Origin: an uncultured Dorea sp.
Lineage (GTDB): Bacteria > Bacillota > Clostridia > Lachnospirales > Lachnospiraceae
Reading direction: 5' to 3'
Assembly: GCA_910588745.1 (NCBI GenBank)
Contig: CAJURK010000043.1
Coordinates: 1-29,235 of the forward strand
Length of the DNA: 29,235 nucleotides
Position 1 is the first letter of the stretch; every line of letters starts with the position of its first letter. Below are positions 7,855 to 15,300 of the stretch, piece after piece. The notes beneath the pieces are model-generated. The model saw only the letters and a program-made list of their open reading frames with translations. It was not told the origin of the DNA and did not search any database. Made by a program: the position numbers and the translations under genes.

Positions 7855-8862
7855 ATGAGAGCAAGTTGTGGAATTATTACGGGCAAAAAATTAAATAGTA
7901 AAAGAATCGGTAATATCTTATGCATTCTTCTGGCAATGATGACATTGTGTATTTTTACAGGAAATTCCAGGGAGAACCTATGGATTACAAAAATGATAAG
8001 AGAAAGTAGAAGTTTATCTGGCTGTACATCAAAAAGTATTCTAGGACTTTCCGGCAGGATGTTTGACGGATGTTACGTAGTTCATTTAGGGAAAACGCAT
8101 TATGAAAGAGTTAGAACTGCGGATGCAGATAAGAGGAATCGCCTATTAGCGTTGTGGGACATTCCAACAATAATTCTTCCACAGACAGATGCCGCAGAGT
8201 TTCGGGAGGAAACGGTAATGCGGAGGGGAATTGGCAAAGAATTGGAGGAGAAGCGTGACGGAGCGACGGTATCGGATGCCGCTCTAAGCGAATCGGCTGG
8301 AATGCCGCCGGCAGAGATTGTTGTTCCGAATGAGCCGAAGATTCCGCCGGAGTTCGTCATTGTCCCGAATGATCCGGAGATTCCGCCGGGGTCTGCTATT
8401 GTTCCGGAATGGCCGACAGTGCCGCCGGAGTCGTCTGTGGTTCCGGAACGCCCCAATCCTGTTCTGCCGGAATCGGACGATGTTTTGGAGGATGCAGTTC
8501 CTGCGCCAGAAGAATCGGCGACGGATCAGGATGCTGCGCAGGAACCATCGGATGAAGGAGGAGATGGTCTGGAATATCTCTGTAGAAATTTTCTATGTGA
8601 TGTTTCCGGGAAAATAATAGGCTGCCGTGATGTGGTGGTGACAGATGGTGTGTTATGTCTTCCGGCTGACGCTGCTTGTACTGGTATAGCTGCGGGTGCG
8701 TTCGATTCTCTGTCTGGAGAGGTTTATGAGCTGTATATCCCGGCGAATATTACCATGATTGAAGATGGCGCGTTTGATAAATTTGCAGAGTTTTGCTATA
8801 TTCAGGTTCATCCGGACAATCCGGTATATGGAAGCAGAGAAGGATATCTTTATATGAAATAG
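7855..8862 (+). CDS. Small BspA-like leucine-rich repeat surface protein
   Basis: The reading frame opens further upstream, but that part lies in a terminator and promoter. ATG 7855 (or 7843) gives about 335 residues with a positively charged start and one hydrophobic segment (NILCILLAMMTLCIF), a signal peptide or membrane anchor. No good ribosome site is visible, so near-leaderless translation is possible and the start is uncertain. A middle region of about 60 residues has four 13-residue proline-rich repeats (IVVPNEPKIPPEF type), then an acidic linker. The C-terminus resembles the last BspA/LRR_5 repeat: GIAAGAFDSLSGEVYELYIPANITMI and the closing NPVYGSREGYLY. Only about two repeats are present against many in typical family members, so it may be a shortened copy. 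Probable surface or secreted protein; function unknown. Confidence 0.6.
   Translation: MRASCGIITGKKLNSKRIGNILCILLAMMTLCIFTGNSRENLWITKMIRESRSLSGCTSKSILGLSGRMFDGCYVVHLGKTHYERVRTADADKRNRLLALWDIPTIILPQTDAAEFREETVMRRGIGKELEEKRDGATVSDAALSESAGMPPAEIVVPNEPKIPPEFVIVPNDPEIPPGSAIVPEWPTVPPESSVVPERPNPVLPESDDVLEDAVPAPEESATDQDAAQEPSDEGGDGLEYLCRNFLCDVSGKIIGCRDVVVTDGVLCLPADAACTGIAAGAFDSLSGEVYELYIPANITMIEDGAFDKFAEFCYIQVHPDNPVYGSREGYLYMK
8317..8475 (+). repeat. Four tandem proline-rich coding repeats, 39-bp period
   Basis: Units begin at 8317, 8356, 8395 and 8434 and encode (I/V)(I/V)VPxxPxxPPxS-like 13-residue blocks, with the last unit 14. They lie within the LRR surface protein and probably form a stiff extended stalk. 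They are in-frame coding repeats, not a CRISPR. Confidence 0.8.
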
Positions 8863-8869
8863 TTGAAAA

Positions 8870-8917
8870 CTGCCGCAGAAGGAACATCCAGTTCCTAGTG
8901 CGGCAGATTCTTTTTGC
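8870..8917. terminator. Bidirectional terminator between convergent genes
   Basis: ctgccgcagaaggaac (8870-8885) pairs with gttcctagtgcggcag (8891-8906) with two central mismatches and a 5-base loop. On the plus strand it is followed by attcttttt, and on the minus strand by tttt. It serves the surface protein (plus) and the Rpn nuclease (minus), which converge here. Confidence 0.8.
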
Positions 8918-8947
8918 AAATTTTGCCAAATTATTCTGTTATTATGG

Positions 8948-9808
8948 TTATGCGATATCCATTTTTTGTATAATTGCTTCGATTGTTTCTGTATCTTCTT
9001 CCAGTTCATCCGCGATTTGATTTATGCTTTTGTTTTTTGCCAGTTTCTTGCGTATCAATGTTTTTAACAGTTCGGTTTTACCTTCCTTACGCCCTTCCGC
9101 TCTGCCTTCTTCCCTGCCTTCTTCGCGCTCATAATACTTCTCTTCCCATGCCTGCATATACTTCACCCCTACTTTCTCGCTAAGCTTTACCTTACAAACG
9201 CGCTGATGAATCCTCTTAATCCTCTCGCTCCCCGAAGCCAGCGCGGCCTGGTCGGTGGTGTGTTCAAGATAATGAAGAAAATCAACGAGTTCCCGGGAGA
9301 TTTCGTCCTGGTTGGTTCCCTTCGTATTAAGAAAAATACGGATAGCTTTATCGTCCAGCCTGCATTCCGGAACTTCCCTGCTGACAGGTTCAAAGGTATA
9401 GCGGTACTTGCCGTATCCGAACAGGTCGAAGGAGGTTATGAGAATGATGTAGGTGGAATTGAGCAGATTATAATTAGGTACGCCCGGTTCCAGGAGATTC
9501 GTATCCACAAGAGCCTGATAATAGCGGCTGCGCTTTGCTAAGTCGTTCTTACGCTCACTCTGCATCTCGGTGTTGTACAGAACCCGGTCGGAATCCATAG
9601 ACACCACATCTAGGCGTATGGAGCGCAGAAGAGGAGAGACTCTCAGTTCTTTCTCGGTTTCGTTTTGAAGGAGAAGAGGAATGTCTGTACCGAAAATAAT
9701 GCTAAGGGCATCCTGGTGTGTATCGAGGTCTTCCATCACTTCATCAAAAAGGAAACGGTTAGTAAGGTTCAAATTCTTTAGCGGTATAATGTGTTTCGTT
9801 TGATTCAT
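8948..9808 (-). CDS. Rpn family recombination-promoting nuclease / PD-(D/E)XK transposase-like protein
   Basis: This 286-residue protein belongs to the Rpn (PF12784-type) family. The N-terminal half shows the degenerate nuclease core LDVVSMDSDRVLYNTEMQ (Asp...ExQ), followed by the YYQALVDTNLLEPG and TYIILITSFDLFG segments typical of the family. E. coli relatives promote RecA-independent recombination and cut DNA; members often expand in gut genomes. The C-terminal tail has the usual (E/R)EGR repeats (REEGREEGRAEGRKEGK) and a short helical, HTH-like end. AAAGGAG precedes ATG 9808 on the minus strand. It stands alone, convergent with the LRR protein gene. The role here is unknown; Rpn genes are sometimes linked to phage defence. 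Confidence 0.85.
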   Translation of the reverse strand: MNQTKHIIPLKNLNLTNRFLFDEVMEDLDTHQDALSIIFGTDIPLLLQNETEKELRVSPLLRSIRLDVVSMDSDRVLYNTEMQSERKNDLAKRSRYYQALVDTNLLEPGVPNYNLLNSTYIILITSFDLFGYGKYRYTFEPVSREVPECRLDDKAIRIFLNTKGTNQDEISRELVDFLHYLEHTTDQAALASGSERIKRIHQRVCKVKLSEKVGVKYMQAWEEKYYEREEGREEGRAEGRKEGKTELLKTLIRKKLAKNKSINQIADELEEDTETIEAIIQKMDIA

Positions 9809-10572
9809 TTGTACTCCTTTATTTTATCATAATTCTTAGTAACTCAAAAGATAATATTACAAAAATTATTTTATACATACTACCTACGCGGATGTTCGCG
9901 GGTACTGAAAAAATCCTTTTATGCAGAAAGTCAATACAATATGCTGCGGTGTAAGTTTAGAAAACGGAGAGAGTATGGTGGTGAATCTTCCTTCTTGACT
10001 GCTTTTTCAGTACCTTCCAGATATTCCCATAGTGGATTGTAATTGTCGGAAACCATATAAAATGATTTAGGTGTGAATGAAGTGAGTGTTAAAAGCCTTT
10101 ATGAATGACGTGAACAAAAGTGGCAGAAATCCGTCTTTCTTTTATGCGAATGAATTACAAATGCTGGTTCTGCGGCGAATCACCTGAACGTATTGAAATC
10201 TGGACGCATTTGATTAGTGGTTACATAATATCATAAATGATTGAGTTATGCAACTAAATATTGCAAAAAAATAAGAACTGAGTTGTTGTAAGGGTAATGT
10301 AAGGTTGCTGCTCGTAGGACTGCGCATTCACTGCTCAGACCGTAAGAAAATGATTCATGGATGAGTAAATCCCATTCTCGGAGCGAATTTAAAATGGATT
10401 TGTAAGAGATGGTGTTCTGAGAACGGTAATATTTTTTGATTTTGGTTTAATAGATAATATAAATATGGCTAAAAATTAAAAAAACAAGCATTTTTTTGCG
10501 AATGGATAGCGCAGGGGATAGTACCAGCCTGTTAATATTAGGGTGTAAGCTGCAGGATAATGTAAGAAGGAC
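9809..10572. other. 760-bp stretch without a convincing gene
   Basis: No long reading frame is present on either strand. Two short frames were examined: a 41-codon frame on the minus strand (9931-10056, contains YNPLWEYLEGTE) and a 30-codon frame on the plus strand (10144-10236, contains CWFCGE). Neither has a ribosome site, and both may be decayed gene remnants. The right end carries a possible promoter for the next gene. The left end, near 9830-9870, is AT-rich and must hold the promoter of the Rpn gene. Confidence 0.5.
10436..10463 (+). promoter_or_regulatory. Possible promoter at the start of the surface locus
   Basis: TTGATT (10436-10441) and TATAAA (10458-10463) are 16 bp apart in an AT-rich stretch about 110 bases before the first gene of the pilus locus. 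The hexamers are only moderate matches. Confidence 0.35.
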
Positions 10573-10575
10573 GTG

Positions 10576-11049
10576 ATGCAGATGACGAAGAACGGCCGAT
10601 ATATCGGCGCGCCGAATGGAATTGTGCTATGTGTTGAGCGAAATGACAGAGGGACAATCGAAGGCTGTCTGTATCACGGATATCAGCAAGACGGAATCCC
10701 ATTTCGGGGATATGAAGAGATTATCAGGATAGCGGAAGGATTGTTCAATGCGCTCGGGTATCCGTTTATGGGAACCGGGGACAGAGACATATACGGCCGG
10801 ACGCACAGCTACCAGAAAAAGGAAAGGATGGCAAGGGTTTTGGAAGATAGCGAATTGTTAGAAAAGCATGGGGATATGGGAACATTTGTCATTCGCGTCC
10901 AGCACAGGCAACACAGTAGCTGGCAGGGCAGGGTCACATATCTAGAAGAGGACAGGAGCGTTTATTTCCGCTCCGCATTGGAGCTGATTAAGATTATAGA
11001 CGGCGCGCTTGACCAAGCGGAACGGGCGGCCGGAGCAGAGGGGAGATAG
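10576..11049 (+). CDS. Conserved protein of unknown function, leader of the surface locus
   Basis: GAAGGA ends six bases before ATG 10576, giving 157 residues; GTG 10573 is an alternative. No signal peptide or membrane segment is visible, so it should be cytoplasmic. The C-terminal part (RVQHRQHSSWQGRVTYLEEDRSVYFRSALELIKIIDGAL) resembles, from memory, a small conserved protein often found next to sortase/pilin genes and BTAD regulators in Lachnospiraceae. It reads like a compact beta-rich domain followed by a helix. I cannot assign a function. It lies 70 bases before the coiled-coil protein gene, same strand, and could take part in control of the locus. Confidence 0.65.
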   Translation: MQMTKNGRYIGAPNGIVLCVERNDRGTIEGCLYHGYQQDGIPFRGYEEIIRIAEGLFNALGYPFMGTGDRDIYGRTHSYQKKERMARVLEDSELLEKHGDMGTFVIRVQHRQHSSWQGRVTYLEEDRSVYFRSALELIKIIDGALDQAERAAGAEGR

Positions 11050-11119
11050 TATGCGAAGATTGCATCCGGAAGAAAGCAGTCTTTACATACGCCGAAGGAA
11101 AGAATAGAGAAGGTGCAGT

Positions 11120-11701
11120 ATGGCGGATAAAGAATTACGCAGATTAAAAAGAAGGGAACTGTTGAAGATGCTTCTTGTACAGTGCAGGGAGACGGAGCGG
11201 CTGCAGAGAGAATCTGATGAAGCGAACGCAGCGCTTGCTGATCTTACTGAGAGATATGAGAGGCTTATTGGGAAATTGAATGTGAAGGATGAGCGTCTGA
11301 ATCAGAAGGATGCGCAGATTTCAGCTTTGAAAGGGACAATAGAAGAGATGAAGCTGTCCAGAACCATAGAACTGGAAGAGGCAGGCTCTATTGCGGAAGC
11401 GGCTCTCAAGCTGAACGGTATCTTTGAAGTAGCTCAGCAGGCAGCGGACCAGTATCTGATGAATATTAGGAGAATGAGCGAGAACGCGCCCCGAACATCG
11501 GCGGGAGCGGAAGACAGACAGGTTCCGTTTGAGTCTGGCTGGCGAGCCGGAATCCGCAGAAAAGGAACGGGAACCAAGTCCAGATACACAGCGATTGGCG
11601 GAGGAAATACAGGTACAGACGCCGGACAGAGAGCCGGGACAGATGCCGGGGGCGGAGACAGATACATTGTAACGGCGGCTTCGGGTGAGATTCATGGATA
11701 A
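11120..11701 (+). CDS. Coiled-coil protein of the pilus locus, probable frameshift near its end
   Basis: AAGGTG precedes ATG 11120. Residues 1-95 are highly charged and heptad-like (ELRRLKRRELLKMLL, then long E/K/R helices), indicating a cytoplasmic coiled coil; AGSIAEAALKLNGIFEVAQQAADQYL is a conserved block I associate with small proteins before signal peptidase genes in Lachnospiraceae pilus loci. After about residue 135 the product turns into a G/T/R-rich tail that looks out of frame and runs 8 bases into the next gene. The +1 frame there reads an acidic E/P-rich tail (SLAGEPESAEKEREPSPDTQ) ending with TAA at 11670-11672, which leaves room for the next ribosome site. A one-base shift near 11480-11520 is therefore likely. 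Function unknown, perhaps a scaffold for pilus assembly. Confidence 0.6.
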   Translation: MADKELRRLKRRELLKMLLVQCRETERLQRESDEANAALADLTERYERLIGKLNVKDERLNQKDAQISALKGTIEEMKLSRTIELEEAGSIAEAALKLNGIFEVAQQAADQYLMNIRRMSENAPRTSAGAEDRQVPFESGWRAGIRRKGTGTKSRYTAIGGGNTGTDAGQRAGTDAGGGDRYIVTAASGEIHG

Positions 11702-12296
11702 AGAAAAAGAGAAAGAGCAGCCGAAACTTACAGATATACCGTCTATCGAGAATCTGCAGGTGGAACTTGCGAGAGTAGAGTCCGGAAGGAATTTCCGAAA
11801 AGCGCTTTTGAATATAGCGGGAGTACTGGTGGTGGTGGCGGCCGTAGCGGCGCTGGTGGTTACCAGGGTTTTCGTGCTGATAAAGGTAAACGGCTCCAGT
11901 ATGTCGCCGACGTATGAGGCGGGCGAGGTGATATTTCTTCGCCAGACCGACGACATCGAACCGGGAGATATTATCGGATTCTATTATGGAGGAAATGTAT
12001 TTCTAAAACGCGTCATTGGGACGTCGGGAGATCAGATAGATATCGATCAAAAAGGTAATGTATATGTCAATGATGAACTGCTCGATGAGCCTTATCTGAC
12101 GAAGAAGAGCCTGGGGAAATGCGAACTGGAATTTCCATATAAAGTACCGAAAGGCATGTACTTCGTACTGGGCGACAACAGGGCGGTATCCCTTGACAGC
12201 CGTATCAAGTCAATAGGATGTGTACAGAGCGAGCAGATTGTAGGCAAAGCAGTCATCAGGGTATGGCCTCTGACACGGGTAGAAATTATGCACTAA
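11694..12296 (+). CDS. lepB: Type I signal peptidase (Ser/Lys type)
   Basis: This is a membrane-bound peptidase that removes signal peptides from exported proteins. One N-terminal membrane segment (LNIAGVLVVVAAVAALVV, about residues 40-60) is followed by the catalytic Ser69 in SSMSPT, the general-base Lys105 in FLKRVIG and the GDNR box near residue 160, all in the S26A order. The 200-residue length is normal. ATG 11694 has GGGTGAG upstream; GTG 11685 is possible. It sits directly before the large adhesin gene (12 bases), so it is probably dedicated to pilins of this locus. It differs from the ER-type enzyme at 25083, which uses His. The gene symbol reflects the family, not proven orthology to the housekeeping enzyme. 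Confidence 0.9.
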   Translation: MDKEKEKEQPKLTDIPSIENLQVELARVESGRNFRKALLNIAGVLVVVAAVAALVVTRVFVLIKVNGSSMSPTYEAGEVIFLRQTDDIEPGDIIGFYYGGNVFLKRVIGTSGDQIDIDQKGNVYVNDELLDEPYLTKKSLGKCELEFPYKVPKGMYFVLGDNRAVSLDSRIKSIGCVQSEQIVGKAVIRVWPLTRVEIMH

Positions 12297-12308
12297 GAAG
12301 GTGAGAAG

Positions 12309-15300
12309 ATGCAGGAACTTGTGAGAGAATATTTAAATGAATTAGGGAAAAAGCAGAAGGTACACAGGAGGTTCAGGATCGTTACGGCCGTATTTGCGGT
12401 AGCGGTAGCGGTCAGCGTCATCTGGGGATTGTCGAGAGCCGGATTCGCTACAACCGGAGAACCCAAGTGCGGGAAGGAAGAGCATCAGCATGCGGAGGAA
12501 TGCTACAGCGACGCTTTGAACTGCGGACAAGAGGAAGGCGGCGGACACCAGCATGCAGATGAATGCTACCAGACCGTATCCAATTTGGTTTGCGGGCAGG
12601 AAGAAAGTGAAGAACATCAGCATGCAGACGAGTGCTACCTAACGGAATCAGTTCTGGCTTGCGGACAGGAAGAGTATCCCGGGCATACCCATGAAGAAGG
12701 ATGCTATGCGAAACAGCTTTCCTGCGGAAAAGAAGAGCATCAGCATGAGGAAGAATGCTACATCGACAAATCAGCGGATGTAGAAGAAGAATCCACATGG
12801 ACCGCACAGTATGAGGATGTAGAATGGAGCGACGCCTGGGGCGAAGATCTGGTAAAGGCGGCAGAGGCGCAGCTTGACTATAAGGAAAGCGTCGAGAACT
12901 ATATGGTGGCGGAAGACGGAAGCCACAAGGGTTATACCCGTTACGGACAGTTTGCCGGGGATCCATATACAGACTGGAACGCATCTTTTGTAAACTTCTG
13001 TATGTACTACGCGGGACTCACAACTTCCGAAATGTTCCCGGAAGAAAGGGCGGCGGCCGACTGGTATGCTAAGTTCACAGAAGAAGAGGAAGGAAAGAAA
13101 ATAGTTTACATTACGGCGGACGAAGCATATGAGCCGAAAGCCGGAGATATTGTCTTTCTGAGAAATGAAGAGGAAGAACTTCGGATGGGAATTGTTTCTT
13201 CTTATAATAAAGAAGATCATGAGATTAAGGTTATCGAGGGCGACAGCGACGACCAGGTTAAGGAAAATCTGTATGGCATAACTGATGAACAGATTGTGGA
13301 ATATATCAAGATAAGCGAAATGGAAACGGCATATAAGAATCCGGAACCGGAAGTTCCGGCAGAAGAAGCCGCAGAGGAAGAACTTGAAATGGATACGGAA
13401 GATGAAGCAGAGTATCCGGCGGAAATTATTGAGAAAGTATATGCCGGCGACAGCTTTGTTGTTACGGCCAGATATACCGCAGAAGCAAATCTTCCGGAAG
13501 AAGCAGAGCTGATTGCAGAGCAGATTACGCCAGAAGCAGACGAGGTACACTATGCAGAGCGTGAAGCGGAATTCAAGGCAATGTCCGAGAATGAAGATGC
13601 AGTTATGAAAGCGCTGCTTAAGATAGGCTTCTATGTAGCCGGAGCGGAAGTAGAGCCGGAGAGTGCAGTGACGATTACCGTGCAGTTCTTAGACGAAAAT
13701 GGACTTGCGGAAGGAAAGCCGGTTACGATCGTCCACTTTGCAGACGGCGGAACAGAAGTACTTGACGGCGGAAAGGCAAGCGATAACAGCACGACGTTTC
13801 AGACGGAGGGGTTTTCGGAATTTGCGATTGGCGAAGGCGTGGAGGAAGAGGCACTAGCGAAAGGGGAAGCTTTTCCGGTAAATAAAAGCTTTTTATATAA
13901 AAGTGAATTATATCATGTTACGTTCCGCATAGTTGGAAACGCATGTGAGAAGAAAGAGGATATTACAGGGACGGCAGAAAAATCAGGACAAGAAAATAAT
14001 GAAACTGTAGAAAATCTTGAAGAGACAGAAGCTGATACTGTAAAAGCGGAATCGAAGCCGGCAGAAGTGATTGCAGAAGAAATGGATGCTGATGACGAGG
14101 TTGAATCAAAGTATCAGTTGAGAGTGAAAACATTGGATAGAGCTTCTCTGGAATATCAAGATTTTGCCAGATATGCAGAAGAGACGGGAGAGGGAGAGAC
14201 TCAGATCGGTTTTCAGGTTATCCAATACTCTCTGTATTATGACGGAACGGAATTGGATTTAGCTGGCTGCGAAGTGACGGCAGAAATTTCGACAACAGAG
14301 GCTTTAGAAGAGCAAATGCAAAATATGGAGGAAGAAATATCTGATGAGCAGTTAGAAGAAGAGGCGGAAGATTTGCCAAAGATTGAGCGTCCAGATAATG
14401 AGATTGGCAGTTTAATAGCGGCGCCAATAGTGGGTGAAAACATTCAGCCAAGTGTGTTGGGAAGTATGGAGTCGGTAGTGGAGAACGATAATGTATTGGC
14501 TTCTGATTCTGAGGATTTAGAGGAAGAAAGCGGCGATGGCGTTCTTATTACTGTATATGGAGCAACAGAAAACGAAGAAATGGGCAAATTGGGAGAGACG
14601 GTTATTCCCGAGGAGGAATTGAGTCAGTCGGTAAAGGCGATGACGATTCCTTTGGCGAGCGATAAAATGGCAATTGATACAAGTAATACGCCGAATCCGA
14701 AGTTTACAGTGCAATACTATTCGGAACTTGAAAGAATAGAGATGCTGTCGGCGGAAGATGATGATACTTTAAATGCTCTTGTTCAGAGTGTGAAGAATGA
14801 GCCAACAGGAAGCGGAAAATTTAATAAGCAAAAAGACATAGTTAGAAAAGGATTTATTCCGGTTATTAATACAGAAGGCGCTAAGCTGCCTCAAAATCAA
14901 TTGGAACAGAGTGTATCATATTTAAGGCCGGATGCAAGCGGAGCTGTTAGAACTGAGAAAGTTATGACAAAGATATATAAGGATCGGGCTACTGAATACC
15001 GTAGACAGCCTAATTTGAATTACTTTGATGCATTGCTTAAAAATGATAGTTACCAGTTGAACCAAATTTGGGTGTTAAACGGAACGGCTACAAGCGGAAC
15101 TGAAATATGTACGGAACATACACACAGTGAGCAATGCCGGAAAGGTGGAAAAGTAATTTGCGGTAAAGAAGAGCATGTAAGGCATACGGCAGAATGCTAT
15201 AAGGAAAATTGGAGGATGGTAGATTATACAAAGGGCGAAATACATTTTACAAATAGAGAAGAGGTTAAGGAGAAGGATCCAACTCACTATATTTATATAG

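Noticed and set aside
8100..8456. Gly/Ser/Thr-rich frame on the minus strand over the proline repeats
   Set aside because: Shadow of the plus-strand repeats; no ribosome site, composition follows the complement of the P-rich code.
8317..8475. Possible CRISPR from 39-bp periodicity
   Set aside because: Units are degenerate, directly adjacent and in frame, without spacers.
9931..10056. 41-codon minus-strand frame with YNPLWEYLEGTE
   Set aside because: The first residues look domain-like but the rest does not continue and there is no ribosome site.
10144..10236. 30-codon frame with CWFCGE
   Set aside because: No ribosome site or promoter; too short to assign. Kept only as a possible remnant.
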